Program-made: the position numbers and the translations under genes | Shown here: piece after piece, positions 1 through 7,299 of the stretch | Position numbering within the stretch: the stretch's first letter is position 1 | How the letters are laid out: the number at the start of each line of letters is the position of its first letter | Notes under the pieces: generated by a model | The model's input: only the letters and a program-made list of their open reading frames with translations | Told to the model about the DNA's origin: nothing | Database searches by the model: none | Assembly: GCA_964534705.1 (NCBI GenBank) | Contig: CAZHPY010000027.1 | Location: 1 to 18,785, forward strand | Source of the DNA: CAZHPY01 sp964534705 | GTDB taxonomy: Bacteria > Omnitrophota > Gorgyraeia > 2-01-FULL-45-10 | Length of the DNA stretch: 18,785 nucleotides | Direction: 5' to 3'

Positions 1-639
1 ATTTTTAACGAAGAATTCCCTTTGAAATATATAGCGGACAGTTTCGCAAATAAGGGCGAAGATCATGATCATAAAAAATGACAAATGGGCCAACGGATAT
101 AAGACCGAAATAACGAATAGCGGCAACAACCGCCTGTTTATCAGGAAAAATATGCCCAACATGGTTAGTATATTCGCAAGCGTAATAGATCTCAGCTCCA
201 GGATATAGGCAGAGAATATGGATGAGAAGAACGGGAAGAGTAAAAATACCCCGGCCAATACTCCGGGAAGATACCTTCGCAGAATAAAAAGATAGCTTAA
301 AACAAACAGGATCGTGCATAAAATTATAGAATATTTTCCGGCAAGGACAGGATTGTCCATAAGATATAGAAATGGCAGGCATAAGATATGCAGCAAAAGA
401 TCTTTGTCGGCAAAATGGTCATGAAAGACGGAAAATTGAGCCCAGCGGAACTTGTCCATAAAGCCGAGATCTTTTATAAACCCGGCGACGGCAATATTAT
501 AGTAACTATCGGGGTCGAAAAATACGGGAAAGCGCAGGTTGAGGTATATTAAAGCCAGAATGATCCCGAAGGCGATACAAAAAATGATGAATCCAGACCC
601 ATGTCGTTCTACAAACCGGCTACATACTTTTTCTTGCAT
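1..639 (-). CDS. STT3/PMT-like GT-C integral membrane protein (C-terminus beyond window)
   Basis: The reading frame is open from the ATG at 639 to the window edge (213 codons, no stop), so the protein is cut at its C-terminus. A weak AGGA ribosome site sits at 645-648. The protein starts with a short basic segment and a first membrane helix (about residues 17-35). A first loop follows with an acidic motif, FDPDSYYNI (41-49), and then HDHFADKDLLLH (73-84). After that come at least four more hydrophobic helices. An Asp-rich motif in the first extracytoplasmic loop followed by multiple helices is the architecture of GT-C glycosyltransferases (STT3/AglB, PMT), which move sugar from a polyprenyl-phosphate carrier. 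The family call is by motif and topology only; acceptor and sugar are unknown. It is divergent from the PpiD-like gene, separated by 50 bp. Confidence 0.7.
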   Translation of the reverse strand, partial: MQEKVCSRFVERHGSGFIIFCIAFGIILALIYLNLRFPVFFDPDSYYNIAVAGFIKDLGFMDKFRWAQFSVFHDHFADKDLLLHILCLPFLYLMDNPVLAGKYSIILCTILFVLSYLFILRRYLPGVLAGVFLLFPFFSSIFSAYILELRSITLANILTMLGIFFLINRRLLPLFVISVLYPLAHLSFFMIMIFALICETVRYIFQREFFVKN

Positions 640-677
640 AGTCATCCTGGCTCTTGTATAGTATACCATATAATAAT

Positions 678-681
678 GGAG
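678..681 (+). promoter_or_regulatory. Ribosome binding site deciding the PpiD-like start
   Basis: GGAG eight bases upstream of the ATG at 690. No comparable site precedes the alternative in-frame ATG at 654, so the shorter protein beginning MLKFFRNK is preferred. Confidence 0.6.
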
Positions 682-689
682 CAAATAAT

Positions 690-1886
690 ATGCTGAAATT
701 TTTCAGGAACAAACTTGTCTTAAAAAGAATATTCTGGACCCTTCTGATACTGACACTGCCCGCATTCCTGGCGCTGGAATCCGGCAATATATCGCGATGG
801 GGGAAAAAATTGCCGTATTACATAGGCACTGTGAATGATCAAGAGATATCATTCGATGAATTATCGAGAAATATGAATGGTATCAAGGGCCAACTGATAT
901 TGAATTACTTTAACCAGCCTGAGACGGTGAGCGGGCTATTTGACAATAAGCCGTTTCTCGCGAAGCTCGCCTGGGAGAGGCTCGTGTTGCTAAGAGAAGC
1001 AAAGACACATAATATAAAAATAGCGGACAAAGAAGTGATAGACTATATGCGCAAACATCCCATGTTCGGGAGAGACGGATTTTTTGATCCAAAAATTTAT
1101 GAGCAAACATTAAAATATGTTTTCGGGCTTGATCCTAGAACATTTGAGGAGACCGTCAGAGAAAACCTGATAATACAGAAATTGAAAGATATCATTTCAA
1201 AAGATATAAGGGTCTCCGAGGATGAGATATTGAGGGCATATAACAGGGACAATGAAAAGATGAAGATCTCATATGTCCTTATTCCTGACAGGGATTTCCT
1301 GGATAAAACAAATATAGGCGATAATGAGATAAGAAATTATTATGAAAATCATAAGCTCGAGTTCATACTATCGCGCCCAAAAAAGGATGGGTATTCCACC
1401 GTGCCGGAGTTTGAAGAGGTAAAGGATAGCATACACGCAAGCCTTGCCAAAAACATCTCCAGACGCGCGGCCTTCAGATATGCTGAGGATATATACAGAA
1501 AATTGCTGGAAATGAGCGAAAAGGATAAAATAGCGTTCGATGTTGCGGCTGCGGAACTTGGGTTGAAGGTAGAGGTAACCCCGATGTTTTCAAAATTAGA
1601 CAACATTGAAGGAATAGGCCGGGCGGACTATCTTATAGAGGCGGCCCTGACTTTGAAAAACCCGGATCAGATATCCTATCCGGTTGAGACAGAAAAAGGT
1701 ATCATTATATTCAGGATACTGGAAACCGGCGGCATTGATAAAGATAAATTCAAAAAAGAGAAAGAATCTTACTACAACATGGTCCTGGAAGCAAAAAAGT
1801 TCAATGAATTAAACGAGCGATTCAAGAAGATATCTCCCAAGACCCGCCTTAAGATAGATTTTCAGGATATAGAAAAATATTATTAA
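690..1886 (+). CDS. Membrane-anchored PpiD/SurA_N-like periplasmic chaperone without parvulin domain
   Basis: 398 residues from the ATG at 690, chosen over the in-frame ATG at 654 because a GGAG lies at 678-681, eight bases before it, and the protein then opens like PpiD: a few basic residues and one membrane helix (about 12-28). The segment IGTVNDQEISFDEL (45-58) is the usual start of a SurA N-terminal chaperone domain, followed by helical sequence to about residue 185. In PpiD a roughly 100-residue parvulin domain would come next. Here the sequence goes from NEIRNYYENHKLEF almost directly to the C-terminal helical lobe (EFEEVKDSIHASL onward), so no peptidyl-prolyl isomerase domain is visible. 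The likely role is folding or holding of exported proteins at the outer face of the inner membrane. It is the only plus-strand gene in the window and its stop codon overlaps the stop of gap by 3 bp. Confidence 0.8.
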   Translation: MLKFFRNKLVLKRIFWTLLILTLPAFLALESGNISRWGKKLPYYIGTVNDQEISFDELSRNMNGIKGQLILNYFNQPETVSGLFDNKPFLAKLAWERLVLLREAKTHNIKIADKEVIDYMRKHPMFGRDGFFDPKIYEQTLKYVFGLDPRTFEETVRENLIIQKLKDIISKDIRVSEDEILRAYNRDNEKMKISYVLIPDRDFLDKTNIGDNEIRNYYENHKLEFILSRPKKDGYSTVPEFEEVKDSIHASLAKNISRRAAFRYAEDIYRKLLEMSEKDKIAFDVAAAELGLKVEVTPMFSKLDNIEGIGRADYLIEAALTLKNPDQISYPVETEKGIIIFRILETGGIDKDKFKKEKESYYNMVLEAKKFNELNERFKKISPKTRLKIDFQDIEKYY

Positions 1887-2935
1887 ATCCCGCTCTTGAT
1901 GAGATATTCGATGAGATCGACAACCCTTGACGAATACCCCCATTCATTGTCATACCACGCAACTACCTTGGCAAAATTACCGTCTATGACCTTTGTCAAT
2001 TTTGAGTCTACCGTTGACGACGCTGATGAATGGTTAAAATCAACCGATACGACGTCTTCATCGGTATAGTCTAATATGCCCTTCATCTTTCCATCAGCAT
2101 ATGACTTAAGAGTTTTATTGATCTCTTCAGCGGTAGCTGCTTTCTTCAAAGCGCATGTCAGGTCAACGACAGAAACATTCGGTACCGGCACCCTGACGGC
2201 ATAACCATCCAGCTTCCCTTTTAATTCAGGAATAACCGACCCGATCGCCTTTGCGGCGCCGGTTGATGTCGGTATCATGGATACGGCCGCTGCCCTGGCG
2301 CGTCTCATGTCAGAATGAGGGAGGTCCTGCACGTGCTGGTCATTTGTGTACGCATGTATAGTGGTCATGAGGCCTTTTTCGATCCCCCATGTGTCATTCA
2401 ATATTTTGGCAACCGGCCCCAGGCAATTGGTCGTACATGAAGCGTTTGAAATTACATTGTCTTTTTTAGGATCATATTTATCTTCGTTGACTCCCATGAC
2501 TATAGTAATGTCCTCATCCTGCGCGGGAGCTGATATTATGACCTTCTTGGCGCCGCCTTTTGAAATATGATTTATAGCGCCTTTTACTTCTTTGCCTTTT
2601 TTGTTAACACCATCGTTCTTTATGGTGAAAAGGCCCGTGGACTCGACAACGATCTCCACACCAAGCTGCTTCCACGGTAACTCCGCCGGATCCCTCTTAG
2701 CAAGGACCTTTATCTCTTTACCATTTACGATTATCGAATCCGTTCCCGCTTTGACATTACCACCCGGGAAACGGCCGTGCACAGAATCATATTTTAACAG
2801 ATGCGCCAGAGTCTTCGCATCTGTAATATCATTCACCGCTACGAGCTCTATATTCTTAGAATTTCTTTCTAATATAGCTCTTCCGACCATCCTTCCTATT
2901 CTTCCAAACCCATTGATGCCTATCTTTACTGCCAT
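1883..2935 (-). CDS. gap: Glyceraldehyde-3-phosphate dehydrogenase, type I
   Basis: Oxidises glyceraldehyde 3-phosphate to 1,3-bisphosphoglycerate in cytoplasmic glycolysis. The NAD-binding motif INGFGRIGR is at residues 7-15, with Asp36 after the second strand (VNDI), which favours NAD over NADP. The active-site sequence NASCTTNC carries the catalytic Cys167, and His194 is the partner base. The C-terminal WYDNEWGYSSRV signature is present. At 350 residues it is slightly longer than the usual 330-340. The excess lies at about 106-123 (NDGVNKKGKEVKGAINH), between the FT and GGAKK motifs, where most family members have a short helix. A strong AAGGAGG ribosome site precedes the ATG. It is the last gene of the minus-strand series, 14 bp after the second GalT-like gene, and its stop overlaps the stop of the convergent PpiD-like gene. 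Confidence 0.97.
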   Translation of the reverse strand: MAVKIGINGFGRIGRMVGRAILERNSKNIELVAVNDITDAKTLAHLLKYDSVHGRFPGGNVKAGTDSIIVNGKEIKVLAKRDPAELPWKQLGVEIVVESTGLFTIKNDGVNKKGKEVKGAINHISKGGAKKVIISAPAQDEDITIVMGVNEDKYDPKKDNVISNASCTTNCLGPVAKILNDTWGIEKGLMTTIHAYTNDQHVQDLPHSDMRRARAAAVSMIPTSTGAAKAIGSVIPELKGKLDGYAVRVPVPNVSVVDLTCALKKAATAEEINKTLKSYADGKMKGILDYTDEDVVSVDFNHSSASSTVDSKLTKVIDGNFAKVVAWYDNEWGYSSRVVDLIEYLIKSGI

Positions 2936-2949
2936 TTTGCTACCTCCTT

Positions 2950-3954
2950 CTATCCTTCGAGTTTTACACTCAACAAGTTCTGCGCAGCTATATCAGGTGG
3001 TACAGGATTTATGTAAAACCCGCTTCCCCATTCAAAGCCCGCAACCTTAACAAGTTTCGGCATAACCTCTATATGCCAGTGATAGTCTTCCCTCTCGTGG
3101 CCGTTTATCGGAGAGGTGTGGACTATAAAATTATACGCTGGATCACCCAGGTATTTCTTTATCCTTAGCAAGCTGTCGCGTAATGCTTTAGCTACGCTCG
3201 GGACAGTGTCCCTGTCTATCGTCGTAAGGTCCGAAGAGTGCCTCTTGGGCATTATCCAGACCTCATAAGGGAATCTCGAAACATAAGGGCAGAAAGCGAT
3301 CACTTTCGCATCTTCGTATACAATACGCTCTTTTTCATCCTGTTCCTCGCGTATCATGTCGCAGAATACACATCGTTCTTTGTAGTTATAATATACTTTA
3401 GCGCCGTCCAGTTCTTCATGGACGCGCTTTGGCACTATAGGCAGGGCGATCAGCTGGCTGTGGCAATGCTCCAGGGACGCGCCGGCGATCTTCCCGTAAT
3501 TCTTAAAGATCAGCAGGTATTTAAAGCGCTTATCGCGTCTCAGGTCTATAGAGCGTGACACATAGGCCCATATCACCTCTTCCGCTTCCTGATAAGTAAG
3601 ATCGGCCGTATCTTTAAAATGGTCCGGGGTTTCTATTATTACTTCATGCGCGCCGATACCATTCATCATGTCAAACACCCCAAAACCCTGTTTATTCAAT
3701 TCGCCTTCTATGCGTAAAGCCGGAAATTTATTTGATACCACTCTAAGCGTCCAGTTAGGGCTGTTGGGCGCTCCATGTTTTCTGTGCACAAGTATCTCGG
3801 GAGGCGTCTCTTTTTCCTTCCCCCAGCAAAACGGGCAAGTCGCCTGACCCTTCTTTTCATTGGATTCGATCTTGAAATCTGTTACGCTCGGGATCCTGTC
3901 AAGGTAAGTTACTATCCATCTGCCTGTCACAGGCTCTCTTCTTAATTCGTTCAT
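2950..3954 (-). CDS. galT: Galactose-1-phosphate uridylyltransferase-like enzyme, intact catalytic motif (copy 2)
   Basis: 334 residues from the ATG at 3954, which overlaps the stop of the upstream paralog as ATGA and has GGAGG in front; a longer frame reaches back to 3981 but lies inside that paralog. It belongs to the GalT branch of the HIT superfamily, which exchanges a nucleotidyl group between a sugar phosphate and a nucleotide sugar through a nucleotidyl-histidine. Visible motifs: zinc Cys40/Cys43 (CPFC), His112, the HCHSQ catalytic motif (His163, nucleophile His165, Gln167), a second Cys pair (CVFC, 195/198), and YHWHIEV (His292/His294). The end, AGFEWGSGFYINPVPP, is typical of GalT. 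The middle residue of the motif is Cys, where E. coli has Pro. The substrate could be galactose 1-phosphate or another hexose 1-phosphate; the ADP-glucose phosphorylase type cannot be excluded. It lies between its paralog and gap. Confidence 0.88.
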   Translation of the reverse strand: MNELRREPVTGRWIVTYLDRIPSVTDFKIESNEKKGQATCPFCWGKEKETPPEILVHRKHGAPNSPNWTLRVVSNKFPALRIEGELNKQGFGVFDMMNGIGAHEVIIETPDHFKDTADLTYQEAEEVIWAYVSRSIDLRRDKRFKYLLIFKNYGKIAGASLEHCHSQLIALPIVPKRVHEELDGAKVYYNYKERCVFCDMIREEQDEKERIVYEDAKVIAFCPYVSRFPYEVWIMPKRHSSDLTTIDRDTVPSVAKALRDSLLRIKKYLGDPAYNFIVHTSPINGHEREDYHWHIEVMPKLVKVAGFEWGSGFYINPVPPDIAAQNLLSVKLEG

Positions 3955-4985
3955 ACTATTGCCTCCCTGACGCTTTTGCACGCGTCTTCAGGCGGAAGAG
4001 GATTAATATAAAAACCGCTTCCCCATTCAAAACCTGCTACCCGCGTCAATATGGGAAGGACCTCAAAGTGCCAGTGGTAATCATACTCTATTGTATCCCA
4101 ATACCCTCTCCTCCCTGCCGCTCGCCTGAATGGCGCAGTATGTAAAACGATATTATATGGAAAATCGCCTATTACCTTGCGCAGTTTAGCGAATGTCTGT
4201 CCGACGATCTCTCCAAAGTCGGAAGCCCTGTCCTGGGGCGTCTTGTAAAAATCGCATGAGTGCTCTTTCGGAAGGAACCAGGTCTCAAAAGGAAAACGCG
4301 AAGCAAAAGGCATCAAAGCCACGAAATGTTTTGTTTCCATAATAACCCTTTTTTTAGCTTCCATTTCCTGTTTTATAATATCGCAGAATAAACAGCGTTC
4401 CTTATAGTCATAATAACGTTTTGCACCTTCAAGCTCTCCCTTTACCCTTTTCAGATTTACCGGAGTCCCTATGATCTGTACCCTCTGATGTTTCAGGTGT
4501 CCCCCGCCCGCTGACCTTCCATGGTTCTTGACTACAAGCACATATTTAATACGCTGGTCCTTCTCAAGATCGCTGATCCTGTCTATCATGACCTTGAATA
4601 CCCTGGCAATGCTTTCATTTGGAGGTACGCCGGTGATGATATGGTCCGGTGTTTCAACTATTATCTCGTGCGCGCCTATAGCATCCATAATATCGTACAT
4701 GCCATGGCCATGGCGGTTCAGGTCTCCTTCCGGGTTTAACAAAGGAAATTTATAAGGTATGACCCTGACTTCCCAGCCCGGTGAATCTGGTTTTGTCCCG
4801 GGTTTTCTAAGGGCATATATTTCAGGCGGCGTCATGCTTTCATTGCCTTCGCAAAACGGACATTTTTCGCCGGGCGCCAGCTCCTCTTTCTCTACACTGG
4901 ACCCAAACTGGTCCGGCCTCCTGGCCCTCTCCGTAGCAATTATGACCCACCTGCCGACAACCGGATCTCGTCTTAATTCAGGCAT
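3951..4985 (-). CDS. GalT-like protein with altered catalytic motif (copy 1)
   Basis: 344 residues, with an AAGGAG ribosome site before the ATG at 4985. It is clearly homologous to the following gene over its whole length: CPFC (42/45), GAHEIIVETPDH (His106, His115), CLFC (198/201), YHWHFEV (304/306) and the end AGFEWGSGFYINPLPP are all shared. The catalytic stretch differs. Where copy 2 reads HCHSQ, this one reads HQRVQ (166-170) after a Gly-rich GGGHLK. The zinc-type His166 and the final Gln170 are kept, but Arg168 occupies the nucleophile position. The codons read cleanly and there is no frameshift, so this is not simple decay. It may be a pseudoenzyme that supports copy 2, since GalT active sites sit at a dimer interface, or an enzyme using direct transfer. 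It is coupled to copy 2 by a 4-bp ATGA overlap. Confidence 0.82.
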   Translation of the reverse strand: MPELRRDPVVGRWVIIATERARRPDQFGSSVEKEELAPGEKCPFCEGNESMTPPEIYALRKPGTKPDSPGWEVRVIPYKFPLLNPEGDLNRHGHGMYDIMDAIGAHEIIVETPDHIITGVPPNESIARVFKVMIDRISDLEKDQRIKYVLVVKNHGRSAGGGHLKHQRVQIIGTPVNLKRVKGELEGAKRYYDYKERCLFCDIIKQEMEAKKRVIMETKHFVALMPFASRFPFETWFLPKEHSCDFYKTPQDRASDFGEIVGQTFAKLRKVIGDFPYNIVLHTAPFRRAAGRRGYWDTIEYDYHWHFEVLPILTRVAGFEWGSGFYINPLPPEDACKSVREAIV

Positions 4986-5000
4986 TATTTTCTCCTTAAA

Positions 5001-6302
5001 TTACATTTCTTTCAGGAATACGAGAAAGTCACCCGGATTGACTATACCGAGTATGTTCCCATTCTCGTCCTTGACTATTATAAGTTCGCTCTTCCTGGCT
5101 TCCGCCTTCTGGAGAGCGGTTTTTAAAGATGTGTGAGGGCTCACCGTTATGAAACGCCGTTGCATGACCCTTGTCACCGAGCTCTCTAATTCCTTCCCGA
5201 GCTCCGGGATCTTGAATACTATGTCCTTCTTGATACTCTTTAATTTGTCTTTAACAAATTCGTATAGCTTTGTAACGGGTATACGCTTATGGCTGATCGG
5301 TATCTGCTGGATAGGTTTCCCCTCGATAAAATTCATGTGCGTTTCCAGCGCCGATTGGCCGCTCTCCTCATCTATTGTAAGAAGATATCTTAAAGAGCTG
5401 TCCGGGACTTCATCCACCCTGTCTCTCGGTATTGCCGCAAGATAGGAAAGCTCGCATGCATCCTGCTCGTCGCAATCGAGGAACGCGTAATTATCTTTTA
5501 TGTATCGCGCCAGATCGTTGTCCTGATCGCGGCACACGCTGACGTACTTCTCCAGAGTATCGATAGCGTCTGCCAGGAATACGCCCAACGCTACGTCTAT
5601 ATTATATATCAGGCCGCTTGCCACTATCGCCGTATCGTCTGACTGGCCCGGCCCAACATGATGGCGTATATACAGGTACTTTATATTCTTGGAATCGCGG
5701 TACCTTGTCTTTACTTCGTCGATGATAAGCCCGCATTCCCTGTATTCATCAAGCCTGTCCTGGTTTTCCTGATGGGCAAGTATCTCGCCATCCAGGCCCA
5801 GTTCTTCCATTACATACGTATCGACCAGGTAACACCTGCCATAACCTATATCTATGTTAAAGATCTCTTCTGTCTTATGCCTTATATCTACATCGTCCCT
5901 TAATCCGCCGAGATAAAGGCCTTTTAAGACGTCATGATAATTTACCGTTTTTTCTTTGAAAAAAGGTATGCCCAAAAAGGGCTTACCGTTCCTTGTCACA
6001 AGCTTGTCCCTGGGGTCATCCCCCAGCGCGCTATCGACAAATTCCACTATCTCGTCAATGAGCTCCTGGCGCTTTGCCTTTGTCGCCTTCGGCGACCTGC
6101 CGACCGCTTTTACGATATCGTCTATTGTTGTATTAACATAAAAGCGCTTATTGAAATTACCCGCCCCATTATGAGCTCGCCCCTCTATGGATTGCATAAA
6201 GATAAGCTCTTCTACCCTGGGACTTGTATAAAGGCGTTCCGAAGACTTCAGATTGCGAAAATCATTCTGTATTAATTCCCTTGGTGCGACCTTCTTTTGC
6301 AT
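5001..6302 (-). CDS. Unrecognised protein with C-terminal CBS motif
   Basis: 433 residues, with GAGG seven bases before the ATG. I do not recognise residues 1-370. They look soluble and mostly charged, without signal peptide or membrane helix, and include conserved-looking blocks such as IEGRAHNGAGNF (39-50), NGKPFLGIPFF (105-115) and IRHHVGPGQSDDTA (212-225). Residues about 377-433 form one CBS motif (MQRRFITVSPHTSLKTAL, then ELIIVKDENGNILGIVNPGDF). CBS motifs usually bind adenine nucleotides as pairs, so a single one suggests dimerisation to complete the site. The gene lies 46 bp downstream of fmt and 15 bp upstream of the GalT pair. An energy-sensing or regulatory role in sugar metabolism is a guess from context only. 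Confidence 0.75.
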   Translation of the reverse strand: MQKKVAPRELIQNDFRNLKSSERLYTSPRVEELIFMQSIEGRAHNGAGNFNKRFYVNTTIDDIVKAVGRSPKATKAKRQELIDEIVEFVDSALGDDPRDKLVTRNGKPFLGIPFFKEKTVNYHDVLKGLYLGGLRDDVDIRHKTEEIFNIDIGYGRCYLVDTYVMEELGLDGEILAHQENQDRLDEYRECGLIIDEVKTRYRDSKNIKYLYIRHHVGPGQSDDTAIVASGLIYNIDVALGVFLADAIDTLEKYVSVCRDQDNDLARYIKDNYAFLDCDEQDACELSYLAAIPRDRVDEVPDSSLRYLLTIDEESGQSALETHMNFIEGKPIQQIPISHKRIPVTKLYEFVKDKLKSIKKDIVFKIPELGKELESSVTRVMQRRFITVSPHTSLKTALQKAEARKSELIIVKDENGNILGIVNPGDFLVFLKEM

Positions 6303-6348
6303 AATAATCCTCAGATTATATCATATAGAGCATATTATTCAACAAAAA

Positions 6349-7287
6349 TTATCGGCTGAATATGTAGCCTGGCGGGATCCTGTGGCCGCGGAGGAATGAT
6401 TCTGCGTCCATTGATTTCTTACCTTCTATCTGAACATACTCGATCAAAAGGCTCTTTTCGCCCGTTTTAATGACCATGCCCTTGTTCTTTGCGATACTGA
6501 CAAATTCACCGTTCTTTGCCTCTTTAGCCGGCGTTTCCGCTATTTCTGTTTTTAAGACCTTGAGTATCTTCCCATCAAAATATGTATAAGCGCCTGGCCA
6601 TGGAAGAAAACCGCGCACTTTATTATGTATCTTAAGAGCAGGCTCATCCCAATTTATCAGGCCATCGTCTTTTGTAAGTTTTGGAGCATATGTAGCTGCG
6701 GTATTATCCTGTCTGGCAAATGTTGCCTTGCCCGCCTGGACCAGGTCCAGCGTTTCCATGAGAGCGTCTGCTCCCATGAAGGACAGTTTTTCGCTCAAGG
6801 TAATATTGGTATCTTCGGGATCTATTGGGACCTCTTTTTTTAACATAATATCGCCTTCATCCATCTTTTCGTTCATCTTTATAACAGTCACGCCTGACAT
6901 ATCATCGCCGTTTATTATTGCACGGTTAGTGGGCGCAGCGCCACGGTATTTGGGAAGGAGCGAACCATGTATATTGACAGAGAATATCTTCGGTGCCTCC
7001 AGCGCCTCTTTTTTCAGTATTTGCCCGAAAGCTACGACAACAAACAGGTCTGCGTTAAGATCCTTAAGATATCTTACCGAATCGGCGCCGGATGCGTCGA
7101 GCGGCTGATAAACCGTAATACCACGGGTTTCAGCGAGGACTTTTGTCGGAGGAGGCGAAACCTTAAGCCGCCTGCCCTTCTGCCTGTCGGGTTGCGTCAC
7201 GACCGCCAGCACTTTATGCTTCGAGCCGATGAGCCTGTGCAGGATCGGCATCGCAAATTCAGAGGTTCCGAAGAAGACAATATTCAT
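6349..7287 (-). CDS. fmt: Methionyl-tRNA formyltransferase
   Basis: Formylates Met-tRNA(fMet) using 10-formyltetrahydrofolate for translation initiation. From the ATG at 7287 the product is 312 residues, starting MNIVFFGTSEFA as in other Fmt proteins; a GTG three codons earlier (7296) is possible but has no better ribosome site. Catalytic residues are visible: Asn105 and His107 in SVNIHGSLLPKYRG, and Asp143 in MDEGD. The C-terminal OB-like tRNA-binding domain (about 205-312) includes the usual KVRGFLPWPGAYT. Its start lies 12 bp after the priA stop. The common partner def (peptide deformylase) is not beside it in this window. Confidence 0.96.
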   Translation of the reverse strand: MNIVFFGTSEFAMPILHRLIGSKHKVLAVVTQPDRQKGRRLKVSPPPTKVLAETRGITVYQPLDASGADSVRYLKDLNADLFVVVAFGQILKKEALEAPKIFSVNIHGSLLPKYRGAAPTNRAIINGDDMSGVTVIKMNEKMDEGDIMLKKEVPIDPEDTNITLSEKLSFMGADALMETLDLVQAGKATFARQDNTAATYAPKLTKDDGLINWDEPALKIHNKVRGFLPWPGAYTYFDGKILKVLKTEIAETPAKEAKNGEFVSIAKNKGMVIKTGEKSLLIEYVQIEGKKSMDAESFLRGHRIPPGYIFSR

Positions 7288-7299
7288 TTTATGCACCCA

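Noticed and set aside
5..382. Minus-strand frame of 125 residues at the left edge
   Set aside because: It overlaps the longer GT-C frame at 1-639, which has membrane helices, a family motif and a ribosome site; the shorter frame has none of these.
669..674. TATAAT upstream of the PpiD-like gene
   Set aside because: No -35 element lies at the right distance and the start site would coincide with the ribosome site. The 50-bp divergent spacer probably holds promoters for both genes, but I cannot place them.
2592..3050. Plus-strand frames opposite gap, galT, priA and other minus-strand genes
   Set aside because: They are shadows of well-supported genes, with no ribosome sites and no recognisable domains.
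3951..4985. First GalT-like gene as a decaying pseudogene
   Set aside because: The frame is intact over 344 codons, with all metal-site and C-terminal motifs preserved and a good ribosome site; only the catalytic motif differs.
6315..6342. Promoter-like TTGAAT, 16-bp spacer, TATAAT on the minus strand between fmt and the CBS gene
   Set aside because: The predicted transcript start would fall at or after the GAGG ribosome site of the CBS gene, so it does not fit well; AT-rich spacers produce such matches by chance. Kept only as a weak possibility.
7288..7296. GTG start adding three residues to Fmt
   Set aside because: It has no ribosome site of its own; the ATG at 7287 gives the usual Fmt N-terminus.
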